Below are positions 6,833 through 12,788 of a DNA stretch of 22,500 bases, in pieces. Location of the stretch: positions 1-22,500 of the IMG/VR virus record IMGVR_UViG_3300046007_005650; one strand, given 5' to 3'. Every line of letters starts with the position of its first letter. Within the stretch, counting starts at the first letter, position 1. The DNA comes from a virus. The notes under the pieces were generated by a model that did no database searches, was not told the DNA's origin, and worked only from the letters and a program-made list of their open reading frames with translations. Position numbers and translations under genes: made by a program.

Positions 6833-8479
6833 TTATCCAATAATTAGATTAAAATCCAAATTAATTTTATTTTTTGGGTCAATGGCTTCACCGATAGCCA
6901 TGGCAGCCGCAACCATGCCATCTATTTTTTCATTAGATTTCCTTTTGTCAAATTTTACTAAGCCTGTAGAGTTAATAATCAACGCCACATTTGATAGCAT
7001 CCATTTTGCAACTGGATCACCATTATGAAATATCTTTTTACCTGTTATCATTTTTTCAAATTCGCAAATAGGCGTATTCATTTCTGGAAAACTTTGAGGG
7101 AATGGCTTAACGTTTACCCCTCTTTCTTGTAGTGAAATTACGACGTGAGTAGCCCTCCATGGGTCATAAGCCAAACTTCTTATATTGTATTTTTGGTATA
7201 ATAGGTAAATATCATTGATTATGACATCGTTATCTACTATATTACCATTCGTTACCTTTATGCTTCCATTTAATGCCCAATCCATGTAAGGAACCCCATC
7301 TCTTAAACTCCTTTCTTTTACGTTATCTTCAGGTATCCAATATTTCCACAATAAAAAGGCTGGTTTGCCGTCAAATTCTGGAAAGAACAAACAAAATGCA
7401 CTAATATCTACAGTTTGAGCCAAATCCAAACCTCCGAATGCAGGACGTTTCAATAAAAATTCATCCTTAATGTCCATTTGGCACTCATTCCACATATTTT
7501 CATTTATCCACGTTGCATGAGTATTTGTCCAGTAGTTCAAATTCTTAGTCATGAAACCAATTTGCTTGGCGGCTCCTTCGTTTATGGCTTTTGTGTATTG
7601 GTCTTGTAAATAACCCATTCCTATAGTGACATTCATGGAAGGATTTGATTTTACCCAATTATTGCTATCCTGCCAATCATCTTCCTCATCTAAAGAAAAT
7701 ATAAGTGGAAAAACCGCGTCATCGTGTTTATGTCCTTTAATTATATCTAAACAAACTTTTCTTAATTGGTAACATGGACTTTCTTTGTTAAATCCTGCAG
7801 TAGTAGTAATTAAGATTAAAGGTTGACTTCGGCTTCCAATTCCCGATTCCATGATTTCTAAAATAGAACTATCCGGATGCGCGTGCATCTCGTCAATGAT
7901 TGCCACATGTGGGTTTAATCCATCTAAGGTTTTGGCATCAGAAGATACTGGCACCATCTTTGAATTTGATTGAGTGCTATAAATCGAATGCGCCCGAACC
8001 TGCACCATTTTATTTACCGCCTTGCTATCTTTTTTTAAATACTCTAATATTACCCTGGCAGCATCCCAGCATATACGAGCCTGGTCGCGAGTGGTTGCGG
8101 CTGTGTAAATTTCAGCTCCTTTTTCTTGGTCAAGTATAAAACAAGCAACTGCAGTAAGGGCTGCCGTTTCGGTTTTGGCATTCTTTCTTGATATTTCTAA
8201 GTAAACCTTCCTAAATCTACGTTTTTTATCAATTTTACGCTTCCATCCAAAAATCATAGCCCAAAAGAACTCCTGCCATGGCATAACGTTAACATTCATG
8301 GCAGCATACTCACCTTTAGTCAACCTACACACTTTCATAAAGGAAATATAGGTATCAGCTGCCTTTTGGTCGTAATAATAAGGGTAATTACTACTTTCTG
8401 ACTTTTTTAGGTCATCATAATGCCTTTGAATGGCTAATCTTGCATATTCACCTATCTTTTCATTTTCAAGTTGAAACAT
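6833..8479 (-). CDS. terL: Terminase large subunit (TerL)
   Basis: 548 aa, the ATPase-nuclease motor that packages DNA. The ATPase part shows an adenine/P-loop region KVYLEISRKNAKTE (Walker-A-like residues about 97-104), Walker B IIDE (194-197) and coupling motif LITTTAGF (223-230). The nuclease part shows GGLDLAQTVDISAF (Asp352), LAYDPWRATHVV and a late DGMVAAAMAIGEA acidic motif. These match the HK97/P27-associated terminase group (Terminase_1). Length is normal. The start overlaps the small-subunit stop codon by one base, so the subunits are likely coupled. It should act with the 148-aa small subunit, the portal and the HNH protein. Confidence 0.95.
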   Translation of the reverse strand: MFQLENEKIGEYARLAIQRHYDDLKKSESSNYPYYYDQKAADTYISFMKVCRLTKGEYAAMNVNVMPWQEFFWAMIFGWKRKIDKKRRFRKVYLEISRKNAKTETAALTAVACFILDQEKGAEIYTAATTRDQARICWDAARVILEYLKKDSKAVNKMVQVRAHSIYSTQSNSKMVPVSSDAKTLDGLNPHVAIIDEMHAHPDSSILEIMESGIGSRSQPLILITTTAGFNKESPCYQLRKVCLDIIKGHKHDDAVFPLIFSLDEEDDWQDSNNWVKSNPSMNVTIGMGYLQDQYTKAINEGAAKQIGFMTKNLNYWTNTHATWINENMWNECQMDIKDEFLLKRPAFGGLDLAQTVDISAFCLFFPEFDGKPAFLLWKYWIPEDNVKERSLRDGVPYMDWALNGSIKVTNGNIVDNDVIINDIYLLYQKYNIRSLAYDPWRATHVVISLQERGVNVKPFPQSFPEMNTPICEFEKMITGKKIFHNGDPVAKWMLSNVALIINSTGLVKFDKRKSNEKIDGMVAAAMAIGEAIDPKNKINLDFNLIIG

Positions 8480-8925
8480 TAGGCGTTTTTAATTAGCTTC
8501 ATAATTGGATCTTCTTCCTTCTTATCAGCCCGGTTAAAGTATTCAAGCTTCAATCTAGCCTTAGGGTCTAGTCCAAACCTATCAGACATATCGTTATAAA
8601 TTTCAACTGACTGTTTAAACATCGTCCATTCAGGAGATATTTGTTGGGTACCATTAGGGTAAACAACTACGCCATCATTTTTTAAGATGTTATTGGCTGC
8701 ATGCTGGATAACGGTCAATAACCTTGCTAGCATATTTATAGCAATTATATCAACATTGTAACTAGCATCGGCACTTTCTAAATGCCTTTTGACCAATTCA
8801 ACAGTATTTTGCTCTTCATCCGTTAAATCAAATGGATTTAATGCAATTATTTGTTGCGGAGTAATTCTTTTAACCCGACTAGGTTTTAAGGTGCCCTGAA
8901 GTTCTTTTAATTTTTGTGTTTTCAT
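8479..8925 (-). CDS. terS: Terminase small subunit, P27-like
   Basis: 148 aa, the DNA-recognition subunit of the packaging motor. The order HNH, small subunit, large subunit, portal and the helical content agree with the P27 small terminase family: a C-terminal SPEWTMFKQSVEIYNDMSDRFGLDPKARLKL stretch, where 'FGL.P.aR.rl' is the family hallmark, preceded by helices with LVKRHLESADASYNVDIIAINMLA. The N-terminus is basic and may contact DNA. It begins one base before the end of the HNH gene unit and its stop codon overlaps the TerL start. Confidence 0.88.
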   Translation of the reverse strand: MKTQKLKELQGTLKPSRVKRITPQQIIALNPFDLTDEEQNTVELVKRHLESADASYNVDIIAINMLARLLTVIQHAANNILKNDGVVVYPNGTQQISPEWTMFKQSVEIYNDMSDRFGLDPKARLKLEYFNRADKKEEDPIMKLIKNA

Positions 8926-8926
8926 G

Positions 8927-9340
8927 TTAATTTACTTTTTTAGCTATAATAGCTTTAATAATATTCTCTTTGCTTTGTGGGAGGTAATATCCGTCGATAC
9001 TTGCCATTCTACCGGGTGAAAAGCCTCTACCTTCCATATTGCTTTTTGTGTTATGACATTTTTTACAAAGTGTAAATAGATTTTGTTCATCATACGGGTG
9101 TCCACCTTGTAATAATCTAATAGCGTGATCCGCAATGCCATTATTGTTTCCATCAGAACAATCTGTAATAATTCCTTTAGCTTCGCAAACTTCGCAAATC
9201 GGTTTCCGTATTTTTTGTAAAGTCCTAATTCGTTTCCAGATTGCAGAGCCATAAAATTTTTTATCGGCTGAATCTTTGTAAGTATTTGGTTTTACAGGAT
9301 TTTCAAACCTCCGATACCTTCTATTGTTCAAATTTGGCAT
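8927..9340 (-). CDS. HNH endonuclease (terminase-associated)
   Basis: 137 aa from ATG 9340. Zinc-binding Cys pairs are C49-x2-C52 and C92-x2-C95. The HNH core is His72 (ADHAIRL), Asn87 (QNLFTLC) and His96 (KCHNTKS). The N-terminus is basic (NNRRYRRF). HNH proteins next to HK97-type terminases nick or cut at cos during packaging, and this gene is the first of the packaging block. An ATG at 9355 in the same frame would add five residues. It falls inside a TATATTTG promoter element, so I prefer 9340. The region beyond the start (9356-9552) is a plausible cos site. Confidence 0.88.
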   Translation of the reverse strand: MPNLNNRRYRRFENPVKPNTYKDSADKKFYGSAIWKRIRTLQKIRKPICEVCEAKGIITDCSDGNNNGIADHAIRLLQGGHPYDEQNLFTLCKKCHNTKSNMEGRGFSPGRMASIDGYYLPQSKENIIKAIIAKKVN

Positions 9341-9344
9341 ACGA

Positions 9345-9352
9345 CAAATATA
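9345..9352 (-). promoter_or_regulatory. -7 promoter element of the late (packaging) operon
   Basis: On the minus strand TATATTTG is a full match to the Bacteroidetes TAnnTTTG element. It is followed by four bases and then the HNH ATG at 9340. No convincing -33 TTG is seen at the usual distance. The 13-base block ACAAATATACATT (9344-9356, plus strand) that contains it recurs exactly at 9718-9730, in front of the 49-aa ORF. Confidence 0.5.
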
Positions 9353-9355
9353 CAT

Positions 9356-9552
9356 TATTTTTTTTTACACCACCCTTCGGAAAAAATGGATTGATTCGCT
9401 TACGATTTGGGCCGAAAGTGGATAGACAATCGCGTAAAATTTCGACCCTCCCCCCGTCTTTCAGACATTCGCACCCTTCGCAACATCGATGCAAATAAAA
9501 AAGCCATGGCACACAACCACAGCTCAAACACATCATAGATGCAACATACACA
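9356..9552. other. Intergenic region; candidate cos/packaging site
   Basis: No convincing gene is seen here. The stretch is richer in G+C than its surroundings and contains a C-run (CCCTCCCCCC near 9446-9455). It also has an exact 9-base direct repeat CACCCTTCG at 9371-9379 and 9472-9480, starting 101 bases apart. It directly precedes the HNH-TerS-TerL block. In HK97-like phages cos lies beside that block, so a cos or other terminase-recognition role is inferred. The overlapping open frames on both strands show no family resemblance. Confidence 0.35.
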
Positions 9553-9702
9553 TTAACCTTTACTTTGATTATCAAATAGATAAAGGATAACTTTCTCCAT
9601 AGTTAATAACCATCCTTTATCTCTATATATTTTCATTCTCATTTCCATAAGTAAACAATGTGTTTCATCGCTCATCATTACATTCTTTTTTCTTTGTGTC
9701 AT
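9553..9702 (-). CDS. Small ORF between late and early modules (49 aa), unknown
   Basis: 49 aa, beginning MTQRKKNVMMSDE and ending YLFDNQSKG. It is basic at the N-terminus, then helical (CLLMEMRMKIYRDKGWLLTMEKVILYLF), about the size and composition of a small ribbon-helix-helix or other DNA-binding peptide, but no family is recognised. A full TAnnTTTG element (TATATTTG, 9726-9719) lies 16 bases upstream of the ATG. The gene sits exactly in the divergent region where a late/early switch would be expected. A regulatory role is inference only. Confidence 0.5.
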   Translation of the reverse strand: MTQRKKNVMMSDETHCLLMEMRMKIYRDKGWLLTMEKVILYLFDNQSKG

Positions 9703-9718
9703 AGTTAATAATTTTACA

Positions 9719-9726
9719 CAAATATA
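9719..9726 (-). promoter_or_regulatory. -7 promoter element upstream of the 49-aa ORF
   Basis: TATATTTG on the minus strand exactly fits TAnnTTTG. The ATG at 9702 follows after 16 bases, leaving room for a leader of about 10 bases. The surrounding 13 bases are identical to the element in front of the HNH gene. A -33 motif is not evident. Confidence 0.5.
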
Positions 9727-9768
9727 CATTTTATTTTAATAAAAACTATTTTGTTAATTTTTTTTGTT

Positions 9769-9776
9769 TAGTTTTG
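9769..9776 (+). promoter_or_regulatory. -7 promoter element of the early SSB operon
   Basis: TAGTTTTG fits TAnnTTTG on the plus strand. A TTTG lies at 9750-9753, but only 15 bases upstream, which is shorter than usual. The first start codon of the rightward operon follows 32 bases downstream, at 9809. Together with the element at 9719-9726 this forms a back-to-back promoter pair. Confidence 0.45.
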
Positions 9777-9808
9777 TGTTATTGTTAAACACATATAAAC
9801 ACATTAGC

Positions 9809-9970
9809 ATGATAGATAGAACCAACGTTGCTGAAATAGTATTTTGGATATTGTATATAGGCATCGCATTTGAATGTAACATTGATTTCAGATACCTTAT
9901 ATTGCCATTCATGATTAGCTTCATAACATCTTTAGTAAACTACGAAAACAAAACAAACAATAATGATTAA
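9809..9970 (+). CDS. Small two-pass membrane protein, unknown
   Basis: 53 aa from ATG 9809. An upstream TTG in the same frame lies in the promoter region and is unlikely to be used. Two hydrophobic stretches are visible, at about residues 7-21 (VAEIVFWILYIGIAF) and 29-43 (YLILPFMISFITSLV), with a charged Asn-rich tail (YENKTNNND). It is the first gene of the early operon and overlaps the SSB start by 8 bases. Early small membrane proteins of phages can act in superinfection exclusion or host takeover. Nothing in this sequence proves either. Confidence 0.6.
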   Translation: MIDRTNVAEIVFWILYIGIAFECNIDFRYLILPFMISFITSLVNYENKTNNND

Positions 9971-10400
9971 ACTAATAGTAAGCGGTAGAGTAGGCAATGA
10001 TGCCGAAGTAAAGAACGTAGGCGATAACACTGTATGTTCATTTAGTGTAGCACACACAGAGAAGGTATATGGCCCAACACCATCGGAGAAAGTAATCTGG
10101 GTAACGTGTAGTATTTGGGGCGAACGAGGCGTAAAGTTGGCACCTCACATTTTAAAGGGTACTTTTGTAGTCGTGGAAGGATCGGGAGGCGTTAACGCTT
10201 ACATAAACAAAAACACTGGAGCAGCCGACGCGGTTATTAGGTGCATGGTCAATTCCTTAGAGTTTGGAGGTAAGCCAACGGCAGCAGGTATTCCTACTTC
10301 TAATATAGAAACTAATATAGGTTATAAAAATCCTTTAAATAATCCAGTGGTTCAGGACTTAAGGAATCAATTAAACCTTGAAGAAGAACTACCATTTTAA
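9963..10400 (+). CDS. ssb: Single-stranded DNA-binding protein
   Basis: 145 aa. The OB-fold has the family pattern: MIKLIVSGRVGNDAEVK at the N-terminus, CSFSVAHTEKV, then VIWVTCSIWGERGVKLAPHILKGTFVVVEG (the W..v..wg..ae....l.KG..v.v.G signature). A flexible linker ends in the acidic tip NLEEELPF, the C-terminal hook that recruits replication and repair partners. It protects ssDNA during phage replication and probably works with the Bet recombinase at 18032-18793. It overlaps the 53-aa gene and is followed 2 bases later by a Lys-rich small ORF. Confidence 0.95.
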   Translation: MIKLIVSGRVGNDAEVKNVGDNTVCSFSVAHTEKVYGPTPSEKVIWVTCSIWGERGVKLAPHILKGTFVVVEGSGGVNAYINKNTGAADAVIRCMVNSLEFGGKPTAAGIPTSNIETNIGYKNPLNNPVVQDLRNQLNLEEELPF

Positions 10401-10402
10401 TT

Positions 10403-10612
10403 ATGGATGCAGCGAGAAAAAGGGAGTATAATGCTACATTATCCGACTACCAAAGAAAAAAGTACAACAAATACAGGAAAAACGAATATCATAACTTTAC
10501 CGAAGAAGAAAAGGCAAAATTACTAGCCAAAAGGAAAGTATATTATGAGGCAAATAAGGAGAAAATAAAAGAAAGGCAGTTGAAATATTATCATGCCAAA
10601 AAGAATCAATAA
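10403..10612 (+). CDS. Small Lys/Tyr-rich basic protein
   Basis: 69 aa, highly basic, with a repetitive pattern: DYQRKKYNKYRKNEYHNF, then EEEKAKLLAKRKVYYEANKEKIKERQLKYY. YYxxNKEKIKExQ-type repeats are widespread in phage proteins and are probably one long helix that may bind nucleic acid. No defined function is known to me. A similar protein is encoded at 21757-22014. It lies 2 bases after ssb and before a terminator, so it is the last gene of the first early transcript. Confidence 0.65.
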   Translation: MDAARKREYNATLSDYQRKKYNKYRKNEYHNFTEEEKAKLLAKRKVYYEANKEKIKERQLKYYHAKKNQ

Positions 10613-10657
10613 CAAGGAGCTTTCTAGTTGAGTGTTTTAGTGTATTAGTGTTTCTAT

Positions 10658-10688
10658 GTAGTAAGGGTTAAAATCCTTACTACTTTTT
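10658..10688 (+). terminator. Intrinsic terminator after the SSB operon
   Basis: GTAGTAAGG (10658-10666) pairs perfectly with CCTTACTAC (10675-10683) around an 8-base loop and is followed by five T (10684-10688). The upstream 10613-10657 stretch has no gene and contains a short AGTGTnTT-like repeat. Confidence 0.8.
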
Positions 10689-10710
10689 AAAAAAAACAAA
10701 AACCAAAAAT

Positions 10711-11016
10711 ATGAACGATTACAAACAGTATTTCATTGAACATGAAAAATTAAGGAATAGAATCATTGATATATGTATGCTATTTCATCAGCACGACCCA
10801 GAGTTATATCCTGACATTTGCATTGAGGATATTATTTTTGTTTTCAATAATAAAACCATAATAACGGTAAGTGATATAAATCATTATAAAGACAATATTT
10901 ACTGCTACATTGACATTGAATGGCTTGATGAGGATAATGAAACAATAATCAGAGATATATCAGAACAACGAAAGAAGCGCGAAGATTACTATATTTCAAG
11001 AAGAAGTAAAAAGTAA
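10711..11016 (+). CDS. Small acidic protein, member 1 of a tandem family
   Basis: 101 aa, family not recognised. It contains LRNRIIDICMLFHQHDPELYPDICIEDIIF, then a strand-rich middle and IEWLDEDNETIIRDI. Two following genes (11021-11296, 11359-11631) share this arrangement: a helix with I-I-x-L/C, an H/K-x-x-x-P-E-x-Y motif, a variable hydrophobic centre, then a WL-plus-acidic helix. The tail is basic (RKKREDYYISRRSKK), unlike the others. The start follows an A-rich leader (AAAAACCAAAAAT). Function is unknown. Small repeated early proteins of this sort are often host-takeover or anti-defence factors, which is inference here. Confidence 0.65.
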   Translation: MNDYKQYFIEHEKLRNRIIDICMLFHQHDPELYPDICIEDIIFVFNNKTIITVSDINHYKDNIYCYIDIEWLDEDNETIIRDISEQRKKREDYYISRRSKK

Positions 11017-11020
11017 GGTA

Positions 11021-11296
11021 ATGGAGGAAAATAAAAGGGTAGTTTTTTCTACCGATACAAAAGTCTGGATTAATCGGATAATAGAAATATTAGAACTCCA
11101 TAAAAAATGCTATCCTGAAAGGTATGGTAACATTGATACAAATAAAACTAAGTCGTATGTAAGCAAAGAGAAAATAATAGTAGCTTATCAAGATGATAAT
11201 TGGGAAAATCCTATATGCGAATTTCCTACCATTTGGCTAAGCGAAAAAGATGATGAAATTGCAAAGATTATTTTAAGCGACATTAAGAGAGATTAA
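11021..11296 (+). CDS. Small acidic protein, member 2 of a tandem family
   Basis: 91 aa. It shares with its neighbours the IIEILELHKKCYPERYGNID motif (residues ~20-40) and a C-terminal PTIWLSEKDDEIAKIILSDI helix. The middle (YVSKEKIIVAYQDD) is again beta-like. It starts 4 bases after the preceding gene. Its stop codon lies in a perfect tandem duplication of the 10-mer ATTAAGAGAG (11282-11301). No known domain is recognised. Divergence from members 1 and 3 is high, so duplication is either old or under diversifying pressure. Confidence 0.65.
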   Translation: MEENKRVVFSTDTKVWINRIIEILELHKKCYPERYGNIDTNKTKSYVSKEKIIVAYQDDNWENPICEFPTIWLSEKDDEIAKIILSDIKRD

Positions 11297-11346
11297 GAGA
11301 GGTTTATTAGACATTACTAGACATTTTTTTAGACATTTATTAGACA
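11282..11346. repeat. Tandem 10-mer plus four TAGACA iterons
   Basis: ATTAAGAGAG occurs twice in direct succession (11282-11301). It is followed by four copies of TAGACA starting at 11308, 11318, 11330 and 11341, spaced 10, 12 and 11 bases and embedded in wTTAGACATTt. The spacing is close to one DNA turn, as in operator or iteron arrays. The array ends 13 bases before the third gene of the family. A further ATTAGACATTT lies at 20255-20265, upstream of the tRNA-like element. Confidence 0.6.
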
Positions 11347-11358
11347 AAAAAAATAATC

Positions 11359-11631
11359 ATGATTGAGGAATTTATTTTACTAAGAAAAAAAGTACATGAA
11401 ATATGTCAAATGTTTCATGAAATGTTGCCAGAACATTATGAAGATATTGATATAGAAGATATTTCAATTTCTTTAAATTTTATAATGGATAATTTAGAAA
11501 TTAGAGACAACTGTTTTATGGATAACACATTATTTATTGAAATTCCTTTAGAATGGTTGTCTTTACCAAATTATGAAATTAAAGCACTTATAATTAAAAT
11601 TTACAAATTATACAATTATAACGAAATATGA
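11359..11631 (+). CDS. Small acidic protein, member 3 of a tandem family
   Basis: 90 aa. It has the pattern VHEICQMFHEMLPEHYEDIDIEDI (residues ~12-36), hydrophobic strands, then PLEWLSLPNYEIKALIIKIYKLY. MFHEMLPEHYEDI is closest to CMLFHQHDPELYPDI of member 1, so members 1 and 3 are more alike than either is to member 2. The iteron-like array lies just upstream. The stop codon overlaps the start of the 41-aa gene by the ATGA arrangement, which suggests translational coupling. Function is unknown. Confidence 0.65.
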   Translation: MIEEFILLRKKVHEICQMFHEMLPEHYEDIDIEDISISLNFIMDNLEIRDNCFMDNTLFIEIPLEWLSLPNYEIKALIIKIYKLYNYNEI

Positions 11632-11753
11632 ACGACTTGTTTAAAGCCTCACTTGACAAAACACTCATTTACACCACGCCTGAAAAGTTGTTGGTATGGA
11701 TAAAATTAAAAAGTTTGACTGGGAATCCAGAGTTTAAAAGTAAAGCAAAATAA
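11628..11753 (+). CDS. 41-aa coupled small protein
   Basis: 41 aa: MNDLFKASLDKTLIYTTPEK, then LLVWIKLKSLTGNPEFKSKAK. The ATG overlaps the preceding TGA (ATGA at 11628-11631) and the stop lies 1 base before the next ATG (11755). It therefore fills the gap exactly between two genes, the strongest reason to think it is translated. It is basic at the C-terminus, with one amphipathic or hydrophobic helix (LLVWIKL). No family is recognised. Confidence 0.5.
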   Translation: MNDLFKASLDKTLIYTTPEKLLVWIKLKSLTGNPEFKSKAK

Positions 11754-11754
11754 T

Positions 11755-12174
11755 ATGAAAATTAACGAAAACGAATTTTGGAATGATGAAATACTAATTC
11801 ATCAAGGCAAATATGGAGAAGAACTTAAAATTGTAGATAAACACAAAGTTTTTCGTCATGAGATTACTTGGTATGATGCAAAAACTACAACAGTTGCGCA
11901 AGCTGTTAATTTGTCAAAATCTGAAGACGCATGGATAAGGCATGATATGCTGGATTTAATGTTATTAATAAAACATGAAGCCGATGATGAAGATGTTTTA
12001 CAGTATGCAAAAGGTTTATATATTGAAAGAGATAATATTCCAGAGCCTATTTATCAATTTAGATATTGTGATGAAACTAAGGATTATCGGTATGCGCCAC
12101 CAGAGGGAGAAATTATTGCCTTTTCATTAATTAATGATTTGCCGTTAATGAGAATATTTAATGAGGATGAATAA
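11755..12174 (+). CDS. Hypothetical acidic phage protein
   Basis: 139 aa, strongly acidic, not recognised. Visible parts are MKINENEFWNDEILIHQGKYGEEL, a central ITWYDAKTTTVAQAVNLSKSEDAWIRHDMLDLMLLIKHEADDEDVLQYAKG helix pair, a YQFRYCDETKDYRYAPPEGE turn and a hydrophobic LINDLPLMRIF end. The composition resembles small early phage proteins that bind host factors or mimic DNA, but no motif proves it. It is the last gene before the candidate RNA at 12204 and is coupled to the 41-aa gene by a 1-base gap. Confidence 0.6.
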   Translation: MKINENEFWNDEILIHQGKYGEELKIVDKHKVFRHEITWYDAKTTTVAQAVNLSKSEDAWIRHDMLDLMLLIKHEADDEDVLQYAKGLYIERDNIPEPIYQFRYCDETKDYRYAPPEGEIIAFSLINDLPLMRIFNEDE

Positions 12175-12191
12175 TTTGTAAGGAAATAGGT

Positions 12192-12199
12192 TATATTTG
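12192..12199 (+). promoter_or_regulatory. -7 promoter element of the candidate structured RNA
   Basis: TATATTTG exactly fits TAnnTTTG. With the usual distance to the start site, transcription would begin at about 12204-12206, the first base of the first hairpin. A TTTG is present at 12175-12178, but the 13-base gap is too short for a standard -33 element. Confidence 0.5.
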
Positions 12200-12203
12200 T
12201 AGA

Positions 12204-12303
12204 GTTCTTTAGATGGTGTGGAAGTCGCCTAAAGAATTTGGAACAAGTCCTACATTGTTTCACTTATGCCCAGCGTCTTCCACCGTTGGGCATTTCTTAT
12301 TTT
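12204..12303 (+). ncRNA. Candidate structured RNA with complementary hairpin loops
   Basis: Three hairpins occur in a row. P1: TTCTTTAG (12205-12212) with CTAAAGAA (12229-12236). P2: GGAACAA (12240-12246) with TTGTTTC (12255-12261), one G-U. P3: ATGCCCA (12266-12272) with TGGGCAT (12287-12293), followed by TTCTTATTTT, which is terminator-like. The loop of P1 holds GTGGAAGTCGC (12218-12228) and the loop of P3 holds GCGTCTTCCAC (12273-12283). These are complementary at 10 of 11 positions. Extra loop-closing pairs (GGTG/CGCC; GCG/CGT) would leave 7- and 8-base loops sharing a perfect 6-bp kiss. No known RNA family is recognised. It may be a free-standing RNA or the leader of the HNH-AP2 gene, whose ATG is at 12310. 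Confidence 0.6.
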
Positions 12304-12309
12304 ACAAAA

Positions 12310-12786
12310 ATGGCTAAAGAAATTCAGTTAACAAACCAAATATTTACAATAGTGGACGATGAAGATTTTGAGTATTTAAATCAATGGAAATGGTATTTAT
12401 TAAAATCTAAAACTAATTATTATGCAATAAGAACTAGTAGGCCTGAAAATAAATTAATACAATTACATAGAGTAGTAATTCAAGCCAAAAAAGGTGAAAT
12501 TGTTGACCATGTAAATAGAAATAAATTAGATAATAGAAAAAGTAATTTAAGAATATGTACTATATCTCAAAATAATCAAAATAGAAAAATTAATAAACTA
12601 AATAAGTCTGGATTTAATGGAGTTTCTTGGAATAGTAATAATAAAAAATGGGTTGCTCAAATAGCTTATAATAATAAAAAGGTACATATAGGATTTTTTA
12701 ACGACCCAATACAAGCCGCTAAAGCATTTAATGAAGCTGCTTTAAAATACCATGGGGAATTTGCAAATCTTAATAAAATAGACTAA
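12310..12786 (+). CDS. HNH endonuclease with AP2-like DNA-binding domain
   Basis: 158 aa from ATG 12310. An upstream in-frame start at 12238 would fall inside the RNA hairpins. The N-terminal half is a phage HNH_3-type nuclease: LHRVV (His53), then IVDHVNRNKLDNRKSNLRICT (Asp66-His67, Asn78). The C-terminal half, residues ~100-157, is AP2-like: SGFNGVSWNSNNKKWVAQI, then GFFNDPIQAAKAFNEAALKYHG. This pairing is usual in free-standing homing endonucleases of phages. The gene is very AT-rich with many AAT/AAA codons, unlike ssb or bet, which suits a mobile origin. It interrupts the early operon directly before the replication organiser. Confidence 0.85.
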   Translation: MAKEIQLTNQIFTIVDDEDFEYLNQWKWYLLKSKTNYYAIRTSRPENKLIQLHRVVIQAKKGEIVDHVNRNKLDNRKSNLRICTISQNNQNRKINKLNKSGFNGVSWNSNNKKWVAQIAYNNKKVHIGFFNDPIQAAKAFNEAALKYHGEFANLNKID

Positions 12787-12788
12787 TT

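Noticed and set aside
7900-8139. 79-aa plus-strand ORF within terL
   Set aside because: Antisense shadow of a strongly conserved gene.
9241-9498. 85-aa plus-strand ORF over the HNH 5' end
   Set aside because: Antisense to the HNH gene, poor leader, no recognisable domain.
9321-9575. 84-aa minus-strand ORF across the divergent gap
   Set aside because: It overlaps the HNH start and the promoter-like elements, is Cys-rich without a metal-site pattern, and has no family signs; the 49-aa ORF at 9553-9702 has better signals.
11282-11346. CRISPR array
   Set aside because: Units are only about 6-10 bases with 4-6 base spacers, and no cas genes are present.
12238-12309. 24-residue N-terminal extension of the HNH-AP2 gene
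   Set aside because: It begins at a TTG inside the RNA hairpins; the ATG at 12310 directly precedes recognisable protein sequence.
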